10,392 nt of DNA from Candidatus Cloacimonadota bacterium (GTDB taxonomy: Bacteria > Cloacimonadota > Cloacimonadia > Cloacimonadales > TCS61), in the NCBI GenBank assembly GCA_027064945.1, contig JAMOPB010000304.1:1-10392 (forward strand), in the 5' to 3' direction. The notes below the pieces were generated by a model. That model saw nothing but the letters and a program-made list of their open reading frames with translations. It made no database searches and was not told where the DNA came from. A program made the position numbers and the translations under genes. How positions within the stretch are numbered: the first letter of the stretch is position 1; each line of letters starts with the position of its first letter. This document shows positions 1-7,336 of the stretch, in pieces.

Positions 1-1
1 T

Positions 2-649
2 TTTCTAGATTCAGAACAGGTAGATTTAGTACCGGAATTTATTTTTAATCAGGCCAGCTCTAATGTGTATAATTCATTAGATGTAGATCCAGACAAAGTG
101 AATGAAGTTTTTGATGGATGTTTGGCTTACATTGCAACTTTCCCGGAAACTGAAAATCCAATTTTCACATTCCAAAGTGCTGATGGTTCCGACTATGACG
201 GACTTCCAATAGCAATGGAAAGTGATCCGGATGGCAAATTTATATTACTTGGCTTCCCGCTTTATTTCATGCAAGAAGATCAAGCTTCGGAATTTATGCA
301 CACCTTACTTAACAATTTAGAAGAATTAGATTCCAATGAAGAAACTATTTCTGAGCCTGAAATAGTGTTAAATGCATATCCAAACCCATTTTTCATAAAT
401 CAAAGTGATCGAGGTATAATCAATATTTCTTATAATCTACCAAACGATAGCGAAATAAATCTTTCAGTTTATAACAGTAAAGGTCAAAAAATCGCTACCA
501 TATTTCAAGGTTATCAACCTGCGGGCGAATATGTAAAAAGCTGGAATGCTCAATCTTCCAATAGCACTTCCGTGTCCTCAGGCGTATATTTTTACAAATT
601 ATCTACAAACAAATCTGAAGCTATTGGAAAACTGATAATCATCAAATAG
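2..649 (+). CDS. 3' end of a secreted protein with a T9SS type A sorting domain (5' partial)
   Basis: The reading frame is open from base 2, so this is the last 215 residues of a longer gene; the GTG at 65 is internal and not a start. Visible residues 22-105 form a mixed alpha/beta domain that ends with a hydrophobic strand (FILLGFPLYFM) followed by an amphipathic helix. It resembles the last strand and helix of a Rossmann or glutamine-amidotransferase-like fold, but I cannot name the family. Residues from about 121 to the end are a T9SS type A C-terminal sorting domain: a YPNP motif near residue 126, SVYNSKGQKI, PAGEY, a GVYFYKL motif and a tail ending IIIK. In known T9SS organisms this domain directs the protein across the outer membrane and is then removed. 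The catalytic part, if any, lies upstream of the window. Confidence is high for the sorting domain and low for the rest. Confidence 0.85.
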   Translation, partial: FLDSEQVDLVPEFIFNQASSNVYNSLDVDPDKVNEVFDGCLAYIATFPETENPIFTFQSADGSDYDGLPIAMESDPDGKFILLGFPLYFMQEDQASEFMHTLLNNLEELDSNEETISEPEIVLNAYPNPFFINQSDRGIINISYNLPNDSEINLSVYNSKGQKIATIFQGYQPAGEYVKSWNAQSSNSTSVSSGVYFYKLSTNKSEAIGKLIIIK

Positions 650-683
650 TCGTATTTATAGTAACAACTGCTACAAAAGTAGC

Positions 684-713
684 TTGGATATAGTTCTTGA
701 CATAATATATATA
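684..713 (+). promoter_or_regulatory. Candidate promoter for the C10 peptidase gene
   Basis: TTGGAT at 684-689 and TATATA at 708-713 are separated by 18 bases, a plausible sigma-70-like pair 52 bases upstream of the ATG at 765. A perfect TTGACA also occurs at 697-702 but has no good -10 box at 16-18 bases. Promoter consensus in this lineage is not known to me and the region is AT-rich, so chance matches are likely. The gene has a clear ribosome-binding site, AAAGGAG at 751-757, seven bases before the ATG. Confidence 0.3.
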
Positions 714-764
714 GTAAAAAGAGATGCTAAAAATTAAATTTTATATAAAAAAAGGAGAATATTA

Positions 765-3212
765 ATGAAGAAATTTGTATTTATTACATTATTGATCGCA
801 TTAGCAGCTATGCTTTCTGCTAATACCGTATCAATAAATGAAGCTATTCAAGTAGCTAAATTGAAATTGCAAATAGAGGGGCAAAATAATCACAGTATTG
901 ATAGTTCAGAAGTGGTAAAAAATGATGCCGGTTTGGAAATTGCCTATCTGTTTAACTTAAAACCTGAAGGTTTTGTATTAGTTTCAACTGATTCTGATAT
1001 CAACCCAATTATCGGTTATTCTTTTGAGAACCAATTTATTACTGAAAAATCTTATCGCAATGCAGCTTTAGACATGATCACTCATGATCAAACAAATCGT
1101 CATGAAGTATTAGATCAAATGCCTAATGAAATGAGAAATAATAACAATGACTTATGGAATGCATATCTTAGAAATGATTTAGACAAATTAATGACTCGTG
1201 ATGGTGTATGGCCACCGGAAAATTATCAGTCACCAAATGATGGTTGGATGCATACAGAATGGGATCAAAGTTACCCATACTTCAATTTCTGCCCTCTTGA
1301 TAATGCAGGAAATGGACGTTCTGTAGTTGGTTGTGTTGCTACAGCTGCTACTCAAGTTATTTATTATCATAAAAATTTCGAACAACCAAATTTCACTGAT
1401 GCAGATGATTATTGGAGTGGATATGACACTTATGTGCGTATTGATGATCATGCAGAAGATAATGATTTTCCTGCTTTCCCTGAATTAAATTCTTATCTTC
1501 AAACAGCTGAAGAACACCTTGAAAACAACACAGCATACACAAATGATGATTATGCAGCTTTATGTTTTGCTTTTGGAATTACTGTGGATATGAACTACGG
1601 TTCTAGTGCTTCAGGTGGTTCCGGTGCTTATACCGGAGATGTTGATGATGCTTTCGTTCAAAGATGGGGCTATGAATCAGCTACACATTACCAAGGATTT
1701 TCTACCGGTATTAAAAATATCATGATCGGTAACATGCAAAATGGTTTACCCGGTATTTTAGGAATCATCCAATCAGGTGCTCCTTATGGACACGCTATTG
1801 TTTTTGATGGCTATAATGAAAATGATGATACTTTCCATCTTAATTATGGATGGAGTGGAAACTCTAACGGTTGGTATAATATTCCTTCAGGAATGCCACA
1901 ATTCGATACAATTACCAGTGTAATTGCAAATATTGATGACGGATATGATACATTTGATCTTACAGGAAATATCAATGCTGAAGGCAACGACCTTACCGGA
2001 CTTGATTTCATTATTAGACAAAATGATTATGTTATTAATGTAGAAACTGAAGACAATGGAGATTTTGAAGTTCCTTACCTTTTACCTGGTGAATACCTTG
2101 TAGAAGCTACATTACCTCTTGCTGATGGTGGATATTACTATTATTCTCAAGTTATGAATCTTACAGCTGCAAATGGTTATATTTCAATTTCAATGCTTCC
2201 GTTTACAGAATTTACAGGAACTGTTAGTGCCGATGTAGCAATTAATAATGCTACTGTAGCAATATATAAAGACGGAGTTATCATTCGATCTACTCAAACA
2301 GATGCAGACGGATCATTTACTCTCCCCGGTATTCTTCCCGGAAATTATGTAGTTACAGCAAGTATGCAGGATAATTATTTCGGTGCAGCTGATATAGAAG
2401 TTACATTCAATAATCAAGAAGTTGATATTGCCATGCAAAATTATCCTTATGATTGTACTATCAATTTTGCCGGCCCGGCTACTGACGTACATACATTCCC
2501 AATTCCATTCACATTATCAATGGGTATCCAGATTGCAGGAGAAACATTGGCAAATTATAGTGATGATGTATTTACCGGAGTAAGATTCAAATCACCTGCA
2601 GATCCTGAAAATGCTGAAATATTTGCTCAAATTTGGGAAGACAATACTCTCTTATGTGAAACAGAAGTTACAGACTTCTCTTATGGTGAATGGGTAACTG
2701 CTATCTTTGATAATTTCATAAAAATTGACACTGATAAAATCTATTATGCCGGCTATAAAATCATTAGTGGTGACGGTGTAATGGCATGGCATGATAATGG
2801 TCCAAGAGTAGAAGGTGGAGCTTTTACATCTAATACAGGTTGGATTGTATTACCTGCATCAAATGATTATAACTTTAATATTCAAGCATTAACAGTATCT
2901 GAAACTCTTATTGGCGAAGATAACGAAATGCTTCCTTTAACTAAATTAAATAATAATTATCCTAACCCATTCAATCCTACAACAACAATCAGTTTCAGCA
3001 TTGCAAAATCAGGAAATGTTAACTTGGATATCTATAATGTTAAAGGTCAAAAAGTGAAAACATTACTCAATTCAGTTCAAACAGCAGGTGATCATTCAGC
3101 AGTTTGGAATGGTAAAGACGACAACAACAACAATCTTTCAAGTGGTGTTTATTTCTATAAACTGCAAACTGAAGGTTATACATCAACTAAGAAAATGTTA
3201 CTTTTAAAATAG
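765..3212 (+). CDS. Secreted C10-family (streptopain-like) cysteine peptidase with T9SS sorting domain
   Basis: This 815-residue protein should be exported through Sec, carried to the cell surface by T9SS and act as a protease. Residues 1-19 are a signal peptide (cleavage after MLSA). Residues 20 to about 140 look like the Spi/propeptide region of C10 peptidases, with the FVLVSTDSDINPIIGYS segment at 70-86. The catalytic domain covers about 147-392: Cys190 in VVGCVATAATQV is the expected nucleophile, His343 in YGHAIVFDGY the catalytic histidine, and NYGWSG (360-365) the conserved Trp region. Two carboxypeptidase-regulatory-like repeats follow (about 396-475 and 481-557), each with a DGSF- or NGDF-type turn and an LPGEY or LPGNY motif. 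Residues 570-715 form an unassigned beta-rich domain. The T9SS type A domain fills about 727-815 (YPNPFNPTTTISF to GVYFYKL, ending KKMLLLK). The start has a strong AAAGGAG at 751-757. It is probably monocistronic, with a strong hairpin just after the stop. Substrate is unknown; nutrient peptide release is a plausible inference. Confidence 0.93.
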   Translation: MKKFVFITLLIALAAMLSANTVSINEAIQVAKLKLQIEGQNNHSIDSSEVVKNDAGLEIAYLFNLKPEGFVLVSTDSDINPIIGYSFENQFITEKSYRNAALDMITHDQTNRHEVLDQMPNEMRNNNNDLWNAYLRNDLDKLMTRDGVWPPENYQSPNDGWMHTEWDQSYPYFNFCPLDNAGNGRSVVGCVATAATQVIYYHKNFEQPNFTDADDYWSGYDTYVRIDDHAEDNDFPAFPELNSYLQTAEEHLENNTAYTNDDYAALCFAFGITVDMNYGSSASGGSGAYTGDVDDAFVQRWGYESATHYQGFSTGIKNIMIGNMQNGLPGILGIIQSGAPYGHAIVFDGYNENDDTFHLNYGWSGNSNGWYNIPSGMPQFDTITSVIANIDDGYDTFDLTGNINAEGNDLTGLDFIIRQNDYVINVETEDNGDFEVPYLLPGEYLVEATLPLADGGYYYYSQVMNLTAANGYISISMLPFTEFTGTVSADVAINNATVAIYKDGVIIRSTQTDADGSFTLPGILPGNYVVTASMQDNYFGAADIEVTFNNQEVDIAMQNYPYDCTINFAGPATDVHTFPIPFTLSMGIQIAGETLANYSDDVFTGVRFKSPADPENAEIFAQIWEDNTLLCETEVTDFSYGEWVTAIFDNFIKIDTDKIYYAGYKIISGDGVMAWHDNGPRVEGGAFTSNTGWIVLPASNDYNFNIQALTVSETLIGEDNEMLPLTKLNNNYPNPFNPTTTISFSIAKSGNVNLDIYNVKGQKVKTLLNSVQTAGDHSAVWNGKDDNNNNLSSGVYFYKLQTEGYTSTKKMLLLK

Positions 3213-3235
3213 GTAATATTTAACAGATAAATCGC

Positions 3236-3270
3236 ACAAAACCCTGTTATTTTTGGTAGCAGGGTTTTGT
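3236..3270 (+). terminator. Strong hairpin terminator after the C10 peptidase gene
   Basis: An 11-bp perfect stem pairs ACAAAACCCTG (3236-3246) with CAGGGTTTTGT (3260-3270) around a 13-base T-rich centre. The stem itself carries an A-run on the left arm and a T-run on the right, so it could stop transcription from either side, although no gene on the - strand is evident here. It begins 24 bases after the stop codon at 3212 and separates the secreted-protein genes from the YggS-family gene. Confidence 0.85.
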
Positions 3271-3300
3271 CTAATTATAGACAATATGGGGTAATAATTT

Positions 3301-3996
3301 ATGCATATTAAAGAAAACATTGAAAAGATTAGAAAAGAAATTATTGAAACCGCCAAAAATTCAGGACGAAATCCTGAAGAGATTAAATTAGTGGTAGTTA
3401 CCAAGACACACTCTGCTGAAATAGTAGATGAAGCATTGGAAGCAGGCGCTAAATATATTGCTGAAAACAAAATCCAAGAATCTGAAGATAAACTTCCTAA
3501 ATTGAAAAACAAATATGAGGAATTCCATTTTATTGGACATCTTCAATCAAATAAAATAAAAAAACTTATGCCAATGCGTCCGACTCTTATTCATTCAATC
3601 GATAAAATTTCAACAGCTAAAAAATTAAACAACTATTTGGGAAAAGAAAATCTTACTCAAAATATCTTAATTCAGATCAATACTTCGGGAGAAATTAGTA
3701 AATCCGGTATTGAGCCAAATGAATTAGTCGGATTTTTGGAAGAAATTTCTCAATTGAAAAATCTACATATTCAAGGTCTTATGACAATTGGACTAAATAG
3801 CCCTGATGAAAGCAAAGTTCGTCAAAATTTCCATGAGCTCAACAAGCTTTTCGAATTAAATAAAAATAATCCCTATGATAATGTTGAGATGAAATATTTA
3901 TCAATGGGAATGACTAATGATTTCAAAATAGCTATCGAAGAAGGTTCCAATATCGTAAGAATTGGTAGTGCCATTTTTGGGAAAAGAATTTATTAG
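3301..3996 (+). CDS. yggS: YggS/PLPBP-family pyridoxal-5'-phosphate homeostasis protein
   Basis: The protein has 231 residues, the normal length for this single-domain family. It has the fold of bacterial alanine racemase's N-terminal TIM barrel but lacks the second domain and is not an enzyme. Family members bind pyridoxal 5'-phosphate in the cytoplasm and keep vitamin B6 and amino-acid pools balanced. Visible motifs in order are LVVVTKTH, where Lys35 is the expected Schiff-base lysine; AENKIQE (about 55-61); FHFIGHLQSNK, the family signature; IHSIDK; the QINTSGE strand with SKSGI; GLMTIG; and the phosphate-binding C-terminus LSMGMTNDF to IVRIGSAIFGKR. The ATG is preceded by a GGGG at 3288-3291, nine bases upstream, a modest ribosome-binding site. 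Transcription may start inside or just after the preceding terminator: TTGGTA (3253-3258) and TATAGA (3276-3281) lie 17 bases apart, but this is weak evidence. The gene is not next to cell-division or proline genes, where it often sits in other bacteria, and appears to be transcribed alone. Confidence 0.95.
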   Translation: MHIKENIEKIRKEIIETAKNSGRNPEEIKLVVVTKTHSAEIVDEALEAGAKYIAENKIQESEDKLPKLKNKYEEFHFIGHLQSNKIKKLMPMRPTLIHSIDKISTAKKLNNYLGKENLTQNILIQINTSGEISKSGIEPNELVGFLEEISQLKNLHIQGLMTIGLNSPDESKVRQNFHELNKLFELNKNNPYDNVEMKYLSMGMTNDFKIAIEEGSNIVRIGSAIFGKRIY

Positions 3997-3997
3997 T

Positions 3998-4034
3998 AAG
4001 AAAGATTTATGATCTCAACTATAATCTTTCTTTT
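3998..4034 (+). terminator. Intrinsic terminator after the yggS-family gene
   Basis: AAGAAAGATT (3998-4007) pairs perfectly over 10 bp with AATCTTTCTT (4023-4032), with a 15-base loop and a T-run reaching 4034. It begins one base after the TAG stop. The stem is AT-rich, so it is weaker than the other two terminators in the window, but its position right at the stop codon supports the call. Confidence 0.7.
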
Positions 4035-4045
4035 ATCTCTTTCTA

Positions 4046-4068
4046 TTTTGGGAAAATTTTTCCTAAAA
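4046..4068 (+). repeat. 23-bp near-perfect palindrome in the intergenic region
   Basis: The sequence reads TTTTG, GGAAAA, a central T, TTTTCC, TAAAA. Both arms match over 11 positions except for one G-T pair. As DNA it has the two-fold symmetry typical of a binding site for a dimeric regulator; as RNA it would fold only with a strained loop. No regulator gene is present nearby, so the function is unknown and the A/T runs make a chance origin possible. Confidence 0.4.
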
Positions 4069-4079
4069 CAAATAATCTC

Positions 4080-4134
4080 AAGGGCGGATATGATATGTTT
4101 TTCAATATTATTTATTACTATCATCCCCGCCTTT
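4080..4134 (+). repeat. Long imperfect GC-rich hairpin in the yggS to BatA-like gap
   Basis: An outer stem of 8 pairs (4080-4087 with 4127-4134, one G-T pair, core GGGCGG against CCGCC) continues through a 2x2 internal loop into 6 more pairs (4090-4095 with 4119-4124). The loop is 23 bases. The GC-rich arms stand out in this AT-rich gap. It has only ATTTAA after it, not a clean T-run, so it could be a second terminator, a transcript-stabilising structure or part of a small RNA or dispersed repeat. I cannot tell which from one copy. Confidence 0.5.
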
Positions 4135-4237
4135 ATTTAAAGTAAAATATCATGAATCAAAATTTCATTATGATAAAAGTTAAATCCATATCTTCTAAAA
4201 AAAATAAGCTTTAAGCTAAGGAAACAAAAATAGCATT

Positions 4238-6130
4238 ATGTTTAATATCTCTTTTCTTAATTCCGGAATAATAATCTTCACATTAGCTGCCATTTTACCT
4301 ATCTTGATCTATCTTTTTGCTAAGAAAAAACCCAAAAGGATTGTTTTCAGCTCACTTAGATTCATCAAAGAAACTACTCAACAAAACCGGCGTAAAATGA
4401 ATTTGAAAAACATCATTTTGCTTATTATAAGAATATTAATAATCTTATTTACGATTTTGGCTATTGCTCGTCCTGCCTTAAAATTTGATTTCCTACAAGC
4501 AAGTGATGCTCATCCTAAAACTGCTCTTGCAATTATTGTAGATAACTCCTACAGCATGGATTATCTGATTGACTCAAAAACAGCTTTAGAACATGCTAAA
4601 CAAAAAATTAAAATAATAAATAATAAAATTTCGGAAGATGATATTTCGATAATTCTTACTTGCGATTCAAAGTGGAATGAATTTTTTGGAAATGTTCATT
4701 ATGGGAAATTGGATAACAGCTATCTGGATATTTCTATTACGCCAAATCCTCTCCCGCTTAATGATATTCTAAAAATTGCCGAAAACAAACTGGACAATCT
4801 TGATCTGCTTAATAGAGAAATAATTATTATCTCTGATGGACAAGCTGCAAAACTTCCTAAAAATATTAACATTCCAACTTTTTATGTGCCTGTTCATGAG
4901 AAAGAATCACTTCCAAATATCTCTATTCAAAAATGTAATTTTTCTCACAATCTGATAGACCGCAAATTGGAAAATAAAATTACTTATTCCATAATTAATC
5001 ACAGCCATACAATTCAAGAAAATGTTATTTGCCGACTTTTCTTAGATGGCGTAAGCAGTGCTGAAAAAATTGTTAACTTAAAACCAAACCAAGAAAAAAC
5101 CTTAGATTTTAAATTACAGTTACAGGAAAGTGGCTGGCATAACGGTTTTGTGGAAGTGGTAAACGAAAGATTGACTTTTGATAATAAAAATTATTTTGCT
5201 TTTTTCCATAATCCTAAACCCAAATTAGCTATTGTTTCTAAATTAGGAAAATTACCAAAACCTCTTGATGCTATCGCAAAAATCTATGATAAAAACTATA
5301 AAATCGTTACCGACTTAACTCTTTATGATTTGCAAGGTTTTGATGCAATTGCTGTTTATCAACCACCTCATTTAAATTCCAAAAATAGATTTCTCTTAGA
5401 TAAGCTTTCCAAGGAAAGAGGAATAATATTTTTTGCCGATGCAAGTTTAGACAACGATTGGAAAGATTATTTATCCGAAAAATTTAATTCTGATTTTATC
5501 TCTTATCATAATGAAATCAATAAGAACACAACGATTACTTCTATTCAAAAATATCACCCTATTACAAGAGATATTAAATCAGATAAAACCCTAACGATTA
5601 ATGATTATTGGAAAATCAAAACTAAAAGTAATATTCTGATGGAATCGGATAATTCTGCCTTAATCGTAGAAAAAAATAATTCTATTTTGTATTTATTTGA
5701 TCCTGCCAGTTTGATTAATAAATTCTTAGTATCACCTGTTTTCCCCGTTATCGCATATAACTCATTTATTTTTTCTCAGAAAGATGATGATTTTATTACT
5801 TTTACAACAGGTAATAAAATAAATTTCTCTGAAGATTTTATCACTCCCTCCGGAAAAAAAATATCCGCTAAAAGCATATTTTTGAATTCTCCCGGTATCT
5901 ATAAAAGCAAATCCAAAGTTTTTGCTGTAAATATTCCCTATGAAGAAAGCAATTTTCAAAAACTTGATTACAAAGGCAATATTGAACTTTTAACCCCAAA
6001 AAATTGGGAAGATAAAATCATCTCTTCCCGCTATGGCTTCGAAATTTGGAAATTTTTGCTTATAATTGTAATACTGCTTTTCATTTCCGAAATGTTAATT
6101 ATAAAATTCTCGGAGCGAGATGCTTCTTAA
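4238..6130 (+). CDS. Membrane-anchored BatA-like protein with VWA domain
   Basis: This 630-residue inner-membrane protein opens with the BatA-type two-anchor module: hydrophobic segments at about 8-27 and 57-77 flanking a basic cytoplasmic loop (KKKPKRIVFSSLRF), followed by ARPAL. A von Willebrand factor A domain covers about 94-225, with the metal-site motif D102-x-S104-x-S106 in VDNSYSM and an IIIISDG strand at 195-201. Residues 228-322 look like an Ig-like beta sandwich, and 328 to about 470 resemble the glutamine-amidotransferase-like module often found in this family (KLAIVSK, FDAIAVYQPP, GIIFFADAS). A final membrane helix lies at about 604-624. Related proteins act in envelope or stress functions, often beside MoxR ATPase and DUF58 genes; none is visible here, so the role is unknown. 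The ATG is the first in-frame Met. AAGGAA at 4218-4223 is 14 bases away, an unusually long spacing for its ribosome-binding site. Confidence 0.88.
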   Translation: MFNISFLNSGIIIFTLAAILPILIYLFAKKKPKRIVFSSLRFIKETTQQNRRKMNLKNIILLIIRILIILFTILAIARPALKFDFLQASDAHPKTALAIIVDNSYSMDYLIDSKTALEHAKQKIKIINNKISEDDISIILTCDSKWNEFFGNVHYGKLDNSYLDISITPNPLPLNDILKIAENKLDNLDLLNREIIIISDGQAAKLPKNINIPTFYVPVHEKESLPNISIQKCNFSHNLIDRKLENKITYSIINHSHTIQENVICRLFLDGVSSAEKIVNLKPNQEKTLDFKLQLQESGWHNGFVEVVNERLTFDNKNYFAFFHNPKPKLAIVSKLGKLPKPLDAIAKIYDKNYKIVTDLTLYDLQGFDAIAVYQPPHLNSKNRFLLDKLSKERGIIFFADASLDNDWKDYLSEKFNSDFISYHNEINKNTTITSIQKYHPITRDIKSDKTLTINDYWKIKTKSNILMESDNSALIVEKNNSILYLFDPASLINKFLVSPVFPVIAYNSFIFSQKDDDFITFTTGNKINFSEDFITPSGKKISAKSIFLNSPGIYKSKSKVFAVNIPYEESNFQKLDYKGNIELLTPKNWEDKIISSRYGFEIWKFLLIIVILLFISEMLIIKFSERDAS

Positions 6131-6170
6131 CTTACTTATTTTGGATTAATTAGAACTTCTCAAAAAAAAA

Positions 6171-6200
6171 TTGACAATCAAGTTGCAAATCAGCTACTTA
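6171..6200 (+). promoter_or_regulatory. Candidate promoter for the diguanylate cyclase and ABC ATPase unit
   Basis: A perfect TTGACA lies at 6171-6176, right after a nine-A run that could serve as an UP-like element. The best -10 at normal spacing, TACTTA at 6195-6200 after 18 bases, is poor; TAGTAA at 6199-6204 fits no better because the spacing is 22. The placement, 30 to 60 bases before the ATG at 6230 and 40 bases after the previous stop, is reasonable. The ribosome-binding site GAGGAG at 6219-6224, five bases before the ATG, is strong and fixes the start. Confidence 0.35.
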
Positions 6201-6229
6201 GTAAAAATGAACTCTAGTGAGGAGAACTC

Positions 6230-7324
6230 ATGATTAATTCAGATATAAAAAAATTATATGAAGCGCATAACTTCAAAGAATTTTGGAATTCTAACGGATT
6301 CCTAAAATTAGAAAATATTTACAAATATCATGATGATTCCGACTTAACTCAAGTGGGTAAATTAGATAACATTCTCAAACACTTTTCTAATATTTTTATC
6401 TCTGAGAAATTATTCATCTCTGCTCTGGATCTTTATAATATTAAAATTAGTTATTATTTTGATAATTACAATCATGAAAAACTTCTTGAATCCATACAGC
6501 AAGCTGATGCTTTAATTACGGATATCTTGGAAATAATTGATAAACGCAAACCTAAACAAGAACCTGACCATAAAAGATTCTCAGCAACTTATCTATATTT
6601 TTATAACAAATGCCAGAATTTTGTTTTAAATAGAACAAAACAATTGTGTAATTCCAAAACTAATTTAGATGGTGAATTACAAAATTTTGAGATTGAAGTA
6701 AAATTACAAAATAAATATTGCAGACGTTATCTTGAACTAATGTATCTTTGCCTGGAAATACAATTTGGAAAATATAAGCATCAATCCTTTACTGATGAAT
6801 TAACAAAAATGCATAATAGAAGATATCTGGTTAAACATTACGCCAAATATTATCTTTTGGCTAGTAGATTGAAAATGAGATTCTCCGTTCTTCTTATGGA
6901 TTTAGATAAATTCAAACGCGTAAATGATGTTTATGGTCACTTAAAAGGAGATGAAGTTTTAAAAGAAGTAGCCAACGTTTTGAAAAATTCTTTTCGCCAT
7001 ACCGACATTAAAGTTCGCGCTTCCGGTGATGAATTTATTGTGCTACTTTTTAGTGAAAATAATATAGATTTACTATCAATTACAAAAGATGTACTCGACA
7101 AAATTACATCGTTAGAATTTATTAGTGATTCCGGTGAAAAATTTCATATAGGTGCTAGTATAGGCATCGCCACCTGTGATTTCTCTGAGATTAATGATGC
7201 AAAAAACTATCAATCTCATTTTGAAAAATTGATAAAAAAAGCAGATATTGCAATGTATCATTCTAAAAGAAATGGAAATAAAATCACAATGTATTCAGAT
7301 AAAATAAAAAATACGTTAAAATAG
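6230..7324 (+). CDS. Soluble GGDEF-domain diguanylate cyclase with unrecognised helical N-terminus
   Basis: The 364-residue protein is predicted to condense two GTP into cyclic di-GMP in the cytoplasm. The GGDEF domain fills about 185-358: DELTKMHNRRYL at 189-200, the metal-binding strand LLMDLDKFKRVND with D224, GHLKGDEVLKEV at 236-247, the active-site loop S265-G-D-E-F269, and the C-terminal ADIAMYHSKRNGNKI. The first glycine of the signature is replaced by serine. This position tolerates small residues in active cyclases, so activity is likely but unproven. An RxxD motif (R256-H-T-D259) sits exactly five residues before the signature, as in the product-inhibition I-site. Residues 1-180 are mostly helical with no membrane segment and no PAS, GAF or receiver motif that I recognise, so the input signal is unknown. 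The strong GAGGAG at 6219-6224 supports the start. The gene is followed after 12 bases by the ABC ATPase gene, so the two are probably co-transcribed. Confidence 0.92.
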   Translation: MINSDIKKLYEAHNFKEFWNSNGFLKLENIYKYHDDSDLTQVGKLDNILKHFSNIFISEKLFISALDLYNIKISYYFDNYNHEKLLESIQQADALITDILEIIDKRKPKQEPDHKRFSATYLYFYNKCQNFVLNRTKQLCNSKTNLDGELQNFEIEVKLQNKYCRRYLELMYLCLEIQFGKYKHQSFTDELTKMHNRRYLVKHYAKYYLLASRLKMRFSVLLMDLDKFKRVNDVYGHLKGDEVLKEVANVLKNSFRHTDIKVRASGDEFIVLLFSENNIDLLSITKDVLDKITSLEFISDSGEKFHIGASIGIATCDFSEINDAKNYQSHFEKLIKKADIAMYHSKRNGNKITMYSDKIKNTLK

Positions 7325-7336
7325 AAAGGAAAATTT

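Noticed and set aside
65..67. GTG as the start of the first gene
   Set aside because: The frame is open upstream to base 2 with coding-like sequence, and there is no ribosome-binding site before 65, so the gene continues off the 5' edge.
665..686. Hairpin GCTAC-AAAA-GTAGC after the first gene as a terminator
   Set aside because: The perfect stem is only 5 bp and no T-run follows, so it is too weak to call.
697..702. Perfect TTGACA as the -35 box for the peptidase gene
   Set aside because: No acceptable -10 box lies 16-18 bases downstream; the TTGGAT/TATATA pair fits better.
1230..1451. Open frame on the - strand within the peptidase gene
   Set aside because: It lies wholly inside a well-supported gene, opposite the catalytic Cys region, and its product has no recognisable features.
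3204..3512. Open frame on the - strand across the terminator and the start of yggS
   Set aside because: It spans a strong hairpin and overlaps a confidently identified gene; the translation resembles none I know.
5762..5959. Open frame on the - strand within the BatA-like gene
   Set aside because: A short shadow frame inside a long supported gene.
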